Source of the DNA: Cardinium hertigii_C
GTDB lineage: Bacteria > Bacteroidota > Bacteroidia > Cytophagales > Amoebophilaceae
Direction: 5' to 3'
Assembly (NCBI RefSeq): GCF_050864855.1
Contig: NZ_JBOZWW010000042.1
Location: 1 to 14,520, forward strand
Length of the DNA: 14,520 nucleotides
Position numbers and translations under genes: made by a program. The notes beneath the pieces were generated by a model that was not told the origin of the DNA, ran no database searches, and saw only the letters and a program-made list of their open reading frames with translations. Shown here in pieces: positions 6,712 through 14,113 of this stretch (position 1 is the first letter of the stretch; every line of letters starts with the position of its first letter).

Positions 6712-9501
6712 TTATTGTAAAACCACATTGACCATTTTATTGGGCACCACCACCACATTTTTAATTACTTTACCTGCGATCCATTTTTGGACCACCTCAT
6801 GGGACAATACTGCTTTTTCTATAGCGATAGGTGAAGCATCATAATCAAAAACCATTTTGGTCCGTAGCTTACCATTGACTGCAATACCATACTGAAAGCT
6901 TTTTTCTGCTAAATAGGTTTCATTCCAAAGAGGAAAAGCTACCTCTGTAATACTACCGGGTTGGCCTATATTTTCCCATAGCTCAGCAGCTATGTAAGGT
7001 GCAAAAGGTTCTAATAATAAAATAAAATCTTCTACGACAGATTGAGTTACGCCCTCAAAAGTGGACAAACTATTTAGCCCAATCATTAAACTACTTATAG
7101 CGGTATTAAAAGAATATTTTTTAATGGATTCTGTTACCTTTTTAATGGTTTGATGCAATATTTTAACCATCTCCTGATTAGGCGGTAACTCAATAGTGGT
7201 CCAAGATGCTTTTGCATGATGTACAAAACGCCATACTTTATTTAGAAAACGAAAGACGCCTTCTATACCGGATAAGTCCCATGGTTTAGATTGTTCCAAT
7301 GGTCCTAAAAACATCAAATACAGTCGCAAAGCATCCGCACCATATTGGGCAATTACACTATCTGGGTCGACTACATTGTATTTAGATTTAGACATTTTTT
7401 CCATTTTCGCGCCACATATATACTTACCTTCCTCTAATAGAAAATCCGCATCGCCAAACTCAGGACGCCAATTTTTTAAAGCTTCTAGGTCTAAAACATC
7501 TTTTTCGACAAATGCGGTTGGAATATATATAGGTACAACATCGTGTTGCGCTATAAGCCCCGCGCTCACCAATACATTCTTATCTTTTAAACGATATACG
7601 ATTGCCGTACACTTCTGAATGATGCCTTGATGGAGCAACTTCGGAAATGGTTCACCAATATGAATATAACCTAAATCATACAATAGCTTGGTCCAGAAGC
7701 GTGCATAAAGCAGATGGCCTGTTGCATGTTCTGCACCACCTATATAGAAATCTACCCCTTTCCAATAGGCTTCTTTTTCCTTACTTAAAAAAGTTTCCCC
7801 ATTGTGGGGGTCCATATAGCGCAAAAAATACCAACTAGAACCTGCCCAACCTGGCATCGTATGGAGGTCTAAAGGATAGCCTTCCGGTGTAGACCAATCG
7901 AAGGCGTTGGCCAATGGCGGTGCACCAGATGGGTTTGGTCTATAACTACTTACTGCTGGCAACAAAAGGGGCAGCTGGTCCTGTGAAAGGGCATAAGGAA
8001 GACCATCTTCTTTATAATATATTGGAAAAGGCTCTCCCCAATAACGTTGGCGACTAAAGATAGGATCCTGTAGCCTATAGTTCACTTTAGATTGCCCAAT
8101 TTTATTTTGGATAAGTTTTTGCATAACTTTTTCAGCCGCTTCTGGTACAGAAAGGCCATTTAGGAAATCAGAATTAATCATTTTTCCTTCAGCTGCTTCA
8201 TATGGGCCATCTTCTATCAGAAAGGCACTTTCTATCACAGGTAAGGTAAGTAAATCAAAAGATTGCGCAAATATATAATCTCGTCTATCATGTGCAGGAA
8301 CACCCATAATAGCTCCTTTACCATAGCTAGGCAATACATAATCTGCCACCCAGATAGGTAATGGGGCACCTGTAAAGGGATGTATGACACAAGCACCCAC
8401 AAATAGACCACTTAAAAAGGTAGTTTCTGCAAGACGGCTTCGATCTGAACGATTTTTAGATTGCTCGATATAAGCCATAAGTGCTACATCACTTGTTTGA
8501 TCTGCCATAGCACGCACCCAAGGATGCTCAGGCGCTAAGGCAATAAAACAAACACCAAAAATGGTGTCAGGTCTAGTGGTAAAAACGGTAATGGTCTCTC
8601 CTTTTTGCCCTTGTACCCTAAAGGTAATCTCTGCCCCTTTAGACTTACCTATCCAATTGCGTTGCATCTCCTTAGTAGAAAGGGGCCAATCTAACTTTTC
8701 TAAATCTACTAGCAAACGCTCTGCATAGGCAGTCATACGCAAACTCCACTGTTTCATTTTTTTTCGTGTCACTGGATAACCTCCTCTTTCAGACAGACCA
8801 TCTTTGACTTCTTCATTGGCCAAAACAGTACCTAAGGCTTCACACCAGTTTACCATGCTATCTTTTAAATAGGCCAAACGATAATGCAACAGTTGACGTT
8901 GTTTTGCTGTCTCAGAAAATCCATTCCATTCCTTAGCTGAAAAAATAGGGGCATGGTCGTCACAAGCAGCTTGGACTTTGGTATTACCGTGATCAATAAA
9001 TTCTTGAATAAGCGTATGAATAGGGGCGGCTTTTTGTGTAGCCGTATTGTACCAGCTATTAAACATTTCTAAGAATATCCACTGTGTCCATTTATAATAC
9101 TCAGGATCACTAGTATTTACTGATTTATCCCAATCAAAGTCCAAGGCAATTTGTTTGAGTTGTATAATATATTTTTCTATATTTTTTGCAGTAGTAACAG
9201 CAGGATGTTGACCGGTTTGAATCGCATGCTGCTCAGCAGGAAGGCCAAAAGCATCAAATCCCATTGGATTCATAACATGGTATCCACTATGCTTATAATA
9301 CCGAGATAATATATCTGAAGCAACATATCCCATATAATGCCCTACATGGAGACCTGATCCTGAAGGATAAGGAAACATATTCAATATATAATACTTGGGT
9401 AAATGGTTCGTAGCAAGGGACCTATCTGCTGTAACAGATTTTTGTTCCTTCCATTTATTTTGCCATTTTTGTTCTATTTCGGTAAAAATATAGGGTTGCA
9501 T
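6712..9501 (-). CDS. leuS: Leucine--tRNA ligase
   Basis: LeuRS charges tRNA-Leu in the cytosol and hydrolyses misacylated products. With the start chosen here it is 929 residues. The class I signature HVGH is at 52-55 (in YPSGSGLHVGHYMGY) and KMSKS at 702-706. The CP1 editing domain shows the Thr-rich motif TTRPDT (308-313) and its conserved Asp405 in GVPAHDRRD. Between the HIGH motif and the editing domain is the long insertion (around APIHTLIQEF and WCEALGTVLANEEV) typical of Bacteroidetes LeuRS. The C-terminal tail with VNGKLR is present. The frame is open to an ATG at 9579, but those extra 26 residues have no place in the family, while MQPYIFTEIEQKWQNKW from 9501 matches the usual N-terminus. 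A perfect 9-bp hairpin lies 53-76 bases upstream of this ATG. The enzyme appears complete. Confidence 0.97.
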   Translation of the reverse strand: MQPYIFTEIEQKWQNKWKEQKSVTADRSLATNHLPKYYILNMFPYPSGSGLHVGHYMGYVASDILSRYYKHSGYHVMNPMGFDAFGLPAEQHAIQTGQHPAVTTAKNIEKYIIQLKQIALDFDWDKSVNTSDPEYYKWTQWIFLEMFNSWYNTATQKAAPIHTLIQEFIDHGNTKVQAACDDHAPIFSAKEWNGFSETAKQRQLLHYRLAYLKDSMVNWCEALGTVLANEEVKDGLSERGGYPVTRKKMKQWSLRMTAYAERLLVDLEKLDWPLSTKEMQRNWIGKSKGAEITFRVQGQKGETITVFTTRPDTIFGVCFIALAPEHPWVRAMADQTSDVALMAYIEQSKNRSDRSRLAETTFLSGLFVGACVIHPFTGAPLPIWVADYVLPSYGKGAIMGVPAHDRRDYIFAQSFDLLTLPVIESAFLIEDGPYEAAEGKMINSDFLNGLSVPEAAEKVMQKLIQNKIGQSKVNYRLQDPIFSRQRYWGEPFPIYYKEDGLPYALSQDQLPLLLPAVSSYRPNPSGAPPLANAFDWSTPEGYPLDLHTMPGWAGSSWYFLRYMDPHNGETFLSKEKEAYWKGVDFYIGGAEHATGHLLYARFWTKLLYDLGYIHIGEPFPKLLHQGIIQKCTAIVYRLKDKNVLVSAGLIAQHDVVPIYIPTAFVEKDVLDLEALKNWRPEFGDADFLLEEGKYICGAKMEKMSKSKYNVVDPDSVIAQYGADALRLYLMFLGPLEQSKPWDLSGIEGVFRFLNKVWRFVHHAKASWTTIELPPNQEMVKILHQTIKKVTESIKKYSFNTAISSLMIGLNSLSTFEGVTQSVVEDFILLLEPFAPYIAAELWENIGQPGSITEVAFPLWNETYLAEKSFQYGIAVNGKLRTKMVFDYDASPIAIEKAVLSHEVVQKWIAGKVIKNVVVVPNKMVNVVLQ

Positions 9502-9553
9502 GCTTAAAATATGGTTGGCTAATGGGTAAAAGGAATAATAGATTGGTATAACC

Positions 9554-9577
9554 GCTACACCTGTATCGAGGTGTAGC
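9554..9577 (-). promoter_or_regulatory. Hairpin in the leuS leader
   Basis: GCTACACCT (9554-9562) and AGGTGTAGC (9569-9577) form a perfect 9-bp stem with a 6-base loop, upstream of the preferred leuS start at 9501. There is no adjacent T-run, so it is not a simple terminator. It lacks the conserved elements of a T-box riboswitch. It could affect leader RNA stability or be an operator, but its function is unknown. Confidence 0.4.
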
Positions 9578-9579
9578 AA

Positions 9580-9749
9580 GGGCTTAAGCTGAAAAAATAA
9601 AACAGCCTTTCTAGATTTTATCTTTTAGATCGCAATTTAGCTTAAAATTAATAAGAAAACATTATAGTGAAAGGAAAAAATAAGAGGAATTTATATAAAT
9701 TTTCTTTCCTATTTTCCCTAAACACACCTATTTACATTGGTACACCTCT
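9580..9749. other. Gene-free A+T-rich stretch upstream of leuS
   Basis: No gene is seen here. It contains the palindrome GCTTAAGC (9582-9589) and an imperfect inverted repeat spanning about 9673-9718, centred on the 14-base perfect palindrome AATTTATATAAATT (9688-9701). The leuS promoter should lie here or in the hairpin region, but no good match to the Bacteroidetes consensus is visible on the minus strand. Confidence 0.35.
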
Positions 9750-10060
9750 TTACATCTGCAGCACACTAAGACTGTAAAACCAATCAGTAGTGGTTTTACC
9801 TTTAGCAGCCATTGATTTAAAAACTTTATGGGTCTAAGCGTTTTTGGTATTACAACTAATTTTCATACATTCATTATAGAATCCTTTGGTAACTTGGTTT
9901 TTATTTTCATTTCGAAAATTAAAACACAAAGGAGCTTTTTAAGCTTTTCTTTACTGCCTAATTCAGAACTAATATGGTTAATGATGGTATGGCAAAAGGA
10001 GTCTATCAAACTAAAAAGGAACGTTATGGGTAATTGCACAGGGATTCTATCTTTATCAAT
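9750..10060 (-). pseudogene. Decayed IS982-type transposase remnant
   Basis: The minus strand encodes pieces of a transposase in two frames. From 9836 down to 9750 it reads HKVFKSMAAKGKTTTDWFY then a short tail and TAA. This closely follows the IS982-family block 'HKVFKG.A.RGKTS.GWF.GFKLHL', though the part after WFY is lost. The same frame is broken by a TAG at 9836-9834; just before it, C-N-T-K-N-A stands where the family has 'VCH.KR'. In the next frame, 10060 to 9863 is open. Its end, KDSIMNV, resembles the 'DS' catalytic-Asp motif that precedes 'VCH', and its early part, FSLIDSFCH, resembles the 'IF..IDDFC' start. One frame shift, one internal stop, an internal deletion and a 3' truncation explain the arrangement. 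Family identity rests on motif recall, not on a search. Confidence 0.62.
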
Positions 10061-10086
10061 TCATACGACTGTATTTCCTATGGTAT

Positions 10087-10094
10087 TAGATTTT
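10087..10094 (+). promoter_or_regulatory. Possible -7 element of the second ankyrin gene
   Basis: TAGATTTT differs from the Bacteroidetes consensus TAnnTTTG only at the last base and lies 39 bases before the ankyrin ATG at 10134. No convincing -33 TTG is seen, so this is a weak call. Confidence 0.2.
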
Positions 10095-10133
10095 TACCAA
10101 AAGAAATGCGTAACCAATAAATAAATAATCATT

Positions 10134-10667
10134 ATGCCTATAAAAAATACATTAGCGTTTAAATCTTTCCCTACCTTATCAGGAATAACCATCTGTTTTT
10201 CATTAATGACTTCTTCTTGTAATCAATTAACTAGATATGGTATGAATAATACTAGCAGTGAACAAGACTCAAATAGATATGATATGGATAGTAGCAGCAG
10301 TGAGCAAGAATCAGAGTCAGAATCAGAATCAAATTCTGAGCAAGTAGAAATGAATTTTGTACCTACTGCACATTTTTGGGATTCCCTTCATCTTGCAGCA
10401 GAACAAGGTGATATAGAAAAGGTAAACCAACTATGTGCAGATCCAAATGTTAATGTGAATTCAAAAAATGACTTTGATAACACACCCCTCCATCTTGCAG
10501 CAAACAATGGTCATACAGAAGTAGTTAGAAAATTACTATCAATGAGTAATATTATGGTAAGTGAGGAAAATGTTTTTGGTAAGACTCCTCTTGATTTAGC
10601 ATTACAACATGGTAATGAAGACATAGTTGCACTATTACGATCAGCTGGTGCGGTTAGTGGCGAGTAA
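10134..10667 (+). CDS. Ankyrin-repeat lipoprotein with Ser/Glu-rich repeat linker
   Basis: This 177-residue protein starts with an export signal ending in CFSLMTSSC; Cys29 is the likely lipidated residue. The mature start, CNQLTRYG, resembles CSNLTGRYG of the ankyrin protein at 4786-5532, which suggests a shared leader type. Residues 34-75 are an acidic, Ser-rich linker made of a 14-residue tandem duplication (RYGMNNTSSEQDSN and RYDMDSSSSEQESE) followed by Ser-Glu dipeptides. Three ankyrin modules follow (about 83-172), marked by DSLHLAAEQGD, NTPLHLAANNGH and KTPLDLALQHGNEDIV. The linker probably holds the ankyrin domain away from the membrane. Partners are unknown; contact with host proteins is possible but not shown. 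No Shine-Dalgarno site is visible. A transposase relic lies just upstream. Confidence 0.85.
   Translation: MPIKNTLAFKSFPTLSGITICFSLMTSSCNQLTRYGMNNTSSEQDSNRYDMDSSSSEQESESESESNSEQVEMNFVPTAHFWDSLHLAAEQGDIEKVNQLCADPNVNVNSKNDFDNTPLHLAANNGHTEVVRKLLSMSNIMVSEENVFGKTPLDLALQHGNEDIVALLRSAGAVSGE
10233..10316 (+). repeat. 42-bp imperfect tandem repeat
   Basis: Two 42-base units (10233-10274 and 10275-10316) begin AGATATGGTATG and AGATATGATATG. They encode RYGMNNTSSEQDSN and RYDMDSSSSEQESE. The unit length is a multiple of three, so gain or loss of units would keep the frame and change only the linker length. Confidence 0.8.
10307..10330 (+). repeat. GAATCA hexanucleotide tract
   Basis: Four consecutive copies of GARTCA (three GAATCA and one GAGTCA) encode alternating Glu-Ser, directly after the 42-bp repeat. 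It is a short, in-frame simple repeat that could vary in length by slippage. Confidence 0.65.
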
Positions 10668-10733
10668 AAATAATACATAAAAATATATCTGATCTGATCA
10701 TAGAGCCAATCAACCGGTACACACTGCTTCCAT

Positions 10734-10754
10734 TGGTAACTTAAACAGTTACCA
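10734..10754 (+). promoter_or_regulatory. Hairpin directly before the exonuclease start
   Basis: TGGTAAC (10734-10740) pairs perfectly with GTTACCA (10748-10754) around the loop TTAAACA. It ends two bases before the first ATG of the exonuclease gene. If that ATG is used, the stem would sit in the ribosome-binding region. There is no T-run, so it does not look like a terminator for the preceding gene. Confidence 0.4.
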
Positions 10755-10756
10755 TT

Positions 10757-11743
10757 ATGGAAAAAATCAATTATAGACGCAAGCGAATCAATGTGATGCT
10801 AACCCCTTACAAGCTTTTTCTACTAGATGGTATGTCGCTGATCTATAGAGCACATTTTGCACTTGGAAAGGCAGCCACTACTACCGCGCATGGAATTAAA
10901 ACAGGGGCCATACTTGGCTTTGTGAATACCTTAGTAAAGGTACTGCAAGAAGAAAAACCTACCCACCTGATCGTTGCCTTTGATGGAAAAGAAAAAACCT
11001 TTCGACATAATCTATTTCCTGCCTATAAATCGCATCGGCCCGCTCAACCAGAAGAGATTTCTATAGCCATTCCATACATCAAAGCCATTCTAGAAGGATT
11101 TGGTATTGTATCGATAACCGGTAAGGGGTATGAAGCAGATGACTTACTGGGTACATTAGCCAAAAAAGCAGCGACAATGGGATGTACGACCTACATCATG
11201 TCCACAGACAAAGACTTAGCTCAGATGGTACAATATAATATTTACCTCTATAAACCGAGTAGCCATGGCCAAAAAGCAACTATACTTGGTGAAAAAGAAA
11301 TCTTAGCGCAATGGGAAATTACTAGACCTGAACAAGTAAAAGATATTCTAGCATTAGAAGGAGATCCTTCTGATTTTATTCCAGGTATTCCTTCTATTGG
11401 CAAAAAAACTGCTCGAAAGCTTATAAAAGAATTTGATAATCTAGAAAATATATTGGCACACAGCCATACGCTAACGGGTAAGTTAAAAGCAAACCTTATC
11501 CAATATGCGGATCAAGGTATGCTTTCCAAAGAACTGGCTACGATTCGAACAGATGTGCCCATCACGCTAGATTTAGAAAAATGCCATTACCAGGTACCCA
11601 ACAAGGAGAAATTAGAATCTCTATTTACCTTACTGGAATTTAAACAACTTAAGGAGCGGTTATTTGGTAAACCAAACCGACAAAAAGAAGGCAATCAAAT
11701 GGCTGGTTTATTTGATCCTATCCACCCAACTATGCACAACTAA
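10757..11743 (+). CDS. Stand-alone 5'-3' exonuclease (DNA polymerase I N-terminal domain homologue)
   Basis: The 328-residue protein corresponds to the 5' nuclease domain of DNA polymerase I, which removes RNA primers and flaps. The metal-binding acidic residues are all visible: Asp24 (LFLLDG), Asp76 (AFDG), Glu126/Asp128/Asp129 (YEADDLLG), Asp151/Asp153 (STDKDLAQM), and Asp203/Asp206 (EGDPSDFIPG). A helix-hairpin-helix GIPSIGKKTA lies at 210-219. The family usually has 'DNIPG' where this has DFIPG. The protein stops after NQMAGLFDP, the linker that leads into the 3'-5' exonuclease/polymerase part in full-length Pol I. Only 54 bases separate its stop from convergent sppA, so the polymerase domains are absent here. 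Either the enzyme is split into two genes, or only this part remains. The start may be 10757 (MEKINYRR...) or 10796 (MLTPYKLFLLDG), the latter closer to the family norm; I give the longer one because the frame is intact and its ATGGAAAAAATC context is plausible. Confidence 0.88.
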   Translation: MEKINYRRKRINVMLTPYKLFLLDGMSLIYRAHFALGKAATTTAHGIKTGAILGFVNTLVKVLQEEKPTHLIVAFDGKEKTFRHNLFPAYKSHRPAQPEEISIAIPYIKAILEGFGIVSITGKGYEADDLLGTLAKKAATMGCTTYIMSTDKDLAQMVQYNIYLYKPSSHGQKATILGEKEILAQWEITRPEQVKDILALEGDPSDFIPGIPSIGKKTARKLIKEFDNLENILAHSHTLTGKLKANLIQYADQGMLSKELATIRTDVPITLDLEKCHYQVPNKEKLESLFTLLEFKQLKERLFGKPNRQKEGNQMAGLFDPIHPTMHN

Positions 11744-11797
11744 AAAGATGATTAGAATAATGATCGTGGGTTCGATGGGCAAGCGAATACTATTCAG

Positions 11798-13516
11798 TTA
11801 GTCAATATGAATCGTATAAGGAAGGATGGCTTGCACGCCATAGGGTTTAGATAGCAGCTGGTAATGATTCAGTATAGGATATTCTTGCACTAAGGAATGA
11901 AGTACCTCCATTTTGATGTTACCCGTAGTATAGTTTAGCAACTGTTCTAATTTTGTTTTAGGACGAGGTAAATAACAAACGGTATACTTTTCGGTTAAGT
12001 GAGCCAAAGCTGCAGCTTTGGCAATAGCTGCTTCCAGTCCGCCGAGCCCATCGACTAGGCCATTGCTTTGAGCCATTGTACCAGTATATACCCTACCGCC
12101 TGCTAATTTTTCCACAGAGGCCACATCTAGTCCACGTCCATTGGCAACCTTACGTAAAAAATCATCATAACCTTGTTGCAACAGTTTATATATAAATCTA
12201 GACTCTTGTTCAGAACAAGTTACCCTAGGTTCTAAAAAATCTGCAGAAGGAGCAGTTTTCACCACATCACGGTAGATACCTATTTTATGCATCAATGCAC
12301 TGGGATCAAATAGCATACTAAAAATACCAATCGAACCTGTAATGGTAGTAGGTTGTGCAAAAATATAATTACATGGGGCAGCAATATAATACCCCCCAGA
12401 AGCAGCTACGTTAGACATAGAAGCGACAACTGGCTTAACAGATTTAAGTTCTTCTATTGCTTTCCATATAATATCTGAAGCAGCCACACTACCCCCCGGT
12501 GAATAAATGCGCAATACCACGGCTTTTATATTGCTATCTTTTTGAATAACCTTTATGGTTTTAACAAAATCATGGGCACCAATATACCCCGTACTACTGG
12601 ACCCATTCACAATTTGCCCTTCAGCCATTACAACGGCAACTTGATTGTCTGCATTAGATGGGCTTTCTGAAGTAGTATAATGGTTATAGTTGATAAAAGA
12701 AGGAGCTTTTAGTTTTTCTTTTAATAACCTTTTAGCATCTGTTGCATAGCCTACCTTGGTAATTAAATTGGCCCGAAGGGCATCACTGGGTAGTACTGCT
12801 GAAAGGTTATTGGCATGCGCTTTTAACGCTGCAACCGCTATATTTCTAGCACTACCTATTTTAGTTAAAAAGTGATCATACATAGAATCAAGGTATTCTT
12901 TTGTCTGATTTTTACTTTCTTCACTCATTTTAGTCAAACAAAAGGGCTCGACCGCATCCTTACAGGCTCCAATGCGAAATATGATAGGCTTTATAGAAAT
13001 ATGCTCAAAAAGTTTTGTATAGAAATCAATGGTTGCAGACAAGCCTTTGAATGCCAACAACCCACTAGGATTTAGAATGATTTCGTCTGCGACAGAAGCT
13101 AAATAATAGGACTTTTGCGTATAATCATTCGCATATGCGATGATGGTTTTACCTTGGGCTTTAAAAGCCAACAAAGCTTCTCTTATTTCTTCTAAGGTAG
13201 CCCAACCGCCATATAGATAAGATAGATCTAAATAAATAGCACGAATGCGATTATCTTTGGTTGCTTCATGAATGGCCTTCGTAGCTACTTTAAAATTGAC
13301 CATTCCTTTATTAGACCCAAATAATCCATTCGGCATCCTTTCAACCACTCGACCCTCCATATTGAATGATAGCACTGAATTATTTGCTACTTCCTTGACA
13401 TCCGTAGTAGTTAATTTTGAAAAAACAATAAGAACTATATAGCATAAAGATAATAGAGAGATGAAACATCCTATAGCAATGGTAAATACCTGTTTAATAA
13501 AAGATTTTATGCGCAT
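11798..13516 (-). CDS. sppA: Signal peptide peptidase SppA, long (67K) type
   Basis: SppA is an inner-membrane serine protease that degrades cleaved signal peptides. The chosen product has 572 residues, the usual size for the two-domain form. It begins MRIKSFIKQVFTIAIG, with a single membrane anchor at about 8-33. The N-terminal domain carries the general base Lys186 in GACKDAVEPF (matching 'YKSAVEPF' of E. coli SppA). The C-terminal domain carries the nucleophile Ser373 in VAASGGYYIAAP, so the Ser/Lys dyad is complete. The frame is open to an ATG at 13654, but that start lies inside the tRNA-Ile gene and the extra 46 residues do not resemble SppA. The ATG at 13558 is another unlikely start. 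A perfect hairpin (GCTCAT-AAA-ATGAGC, 13553-13567) lies in the leader. The gene is 114 bases downstream of the tRNA on the same strand and may share its transcript. Confidence 0.95.
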   Translation of the reverse strand: MRIKSFIKQVFTIAIGCFISLLSLCYIVLIVFSKLTTTDVKEVANNSVLSFNMEGRVVERMPNGLFGSNKGMVNFKVATKAIHEATKDNRIRAIYLDLSYLYGGWATLEEIREALLAFKAQGKTIIAYANDYTQKSYYLASVADEIILNPSGLLAFKGLSATIDFYTKLFEHISIKPIIFRIGACKDAVEPFCLTKMSEESKNQTKEYLDSMYDHFLTKIGSARNIAVAALKAHANNLSAVLPSDALRANLITKVGYATDAKRLLKEKLKAPSFINYNHYTTSESPSNADNQVAVVMAEGQIVNGSSSTGYIGAHDFVKTIKVIQKDSNIKAVVLRIYSPGGSVAASDIIWKAIEELKSVKPVVASMSNVAASGGYYIAAPCNYIFAQPTTITGSIGIFSMLFDPSALMHKIGIYRDVVKTAPSADFLEPRVTCSEQESRFIYKLLQQGYDDFLRKVANGRGLDVASVEKLAGGRVYTGTMAQSNGLVDGLGGLEAAIAKAAALAHLTEKYTVCYLPRPKTKLEQLLNYTTGNIKMEVLHSLVQEYPILNHYQLLSKPYGVQAILPYTIHID

Positions 13517-13552
13517 TTTGATTATAAAAAAGTCTATTAGGTAATGGGTGGA

Positions 13553-13567
13553 GCTCATAAAATGAGC
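13553..13567 (-). promoter_or_regulatory. Short perfect hairpin between tRNA-Ile and sppA
   Basis: GCTCAT and ATGAGC form a 6-bp stem with a 3-base loop, about 37 bases before the preferred sppA ATG. No T-run follows in the minus direction, so termination after the tRNA is not supported. It could mark a processing site or act on the leader; the role is unknown. Confidence 0.3.
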
Positions 13568-13630
13568 AAAGAAATGTATTGCAATGCTTATGGCGTACGG
13601 TACCGATTTATAACTTGGTTCACTAGGGTG

Positions 13631-13704
13631 TGGGTCTGCGCGGACTTGAACCACGGACCTCTACATTATCAGTGTAGCGCTCTAACCAACTGAGCTACAG
13701 ACCC
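13631..13704 (-). tRNA. tRNA-Ile (anticodon GAU)
   Basis: The minus strand folds as a complete 74-base tRNA. The acceptor stem is GGGTCTG/CAGACCC with discriminator A. The D arm is GCTC/GAGC with loop AGTTGGTTA, the anticodon stem CTACA/TGTAG with loop CTGATAA (anticodon GAT), and the T arm CGTGG/CCGCG with loop TTCAAGT, including one G-T pair. The 3' CCA is not encoded; the genome reads CAC. GAU reads the Ile codons AUU and AUC. In many bacteria, including many Bacteroidetes, this tRNA sits between the 16S and 23S genes, but here sppA and dusB are its neighbours and no rRNA is near. Confidence 0.96.
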
Positions 13705-14113
13705 TAAAATCTATGATTTTTTACAGAAACTACTTGCAATACAAGGAACAAAAAAACAGACCTATTATAGGGTTTCCATAATTTATCTAAATTGGATCGC
13801 AACAGATTAAACAATGGTATTGTACCGTATAAAGACCTTATTACTTAATGGTAAACAATTACTTAAGTACGCCAACACAGCTAAATTACGTATATATTCT
13901 GTATATACCCAATAAATAGCTGTAATAAATAGTTATTTTAACCTACTTCATACGATTGGTGAGAGGCAGCAATTTTTTATCCATAGAAAATACTAATTTT
14001 AAGTGTAGATTTGTAGCAGGTCGCCAACCACCCGTACATTTTTTTTAGTAATCCACCCAACAAATGGGTACAAAGATCAAATTCAAGCTGCTAAAAATAT
14101 ATTCATCCTATTT
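13705..14113. other. Gene-free divergent region between tRNA-Ile and dusB
   Basis: These 409 bases lie between the 5' end of the minus-strand tRNA and the start of dusB, so they should contain both promoters. No open frame or RNA gene is recognisable. The first roughly 300 bases are very A+T rich. Near dusB there is a run of eight or nine T (about 14039-14047) and a small ACCC/GGGT stem (loop AACAAAT) in the presumed dusB leader. Confidence 0.45.
14006..14013 (+). promoter_or_regulatory. Candidate dusB promoter -7 element
   Basis: TAGATTTG is an exact match to the Bacteroidetes -7 consensus TAnnTTTG, the only exact one I noticed upstream of a gene in the right orientation. It lies 100 bases before the dusB ATG, so the leader would be roughly 90 bases. 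No clear TTG stands at -33. Confidence 0.35.

Noticed and set aside
9502..9579. 26-codon N-terminal extension of leuS
   Set aside because: It has no counterpart in LeuRS and encodes the leader hairpin; the ATG at 9501 matches the family start.
9673..9718. Imperfect A+T-rich inverted repeat that could be an IS end or terminator
   Set aside because: Only the 14-base A+T core is perfect; the arms have several mismatches and G-T pairs, which chance could produce in such A+T-rich DNA.
9828..10124. 98-codon + strand open frame before the second ankyrin gene
   Set aside because: It has no family resemblance and lies opposite the transposase relic, whose minus-strand motifs explain the sequence better.
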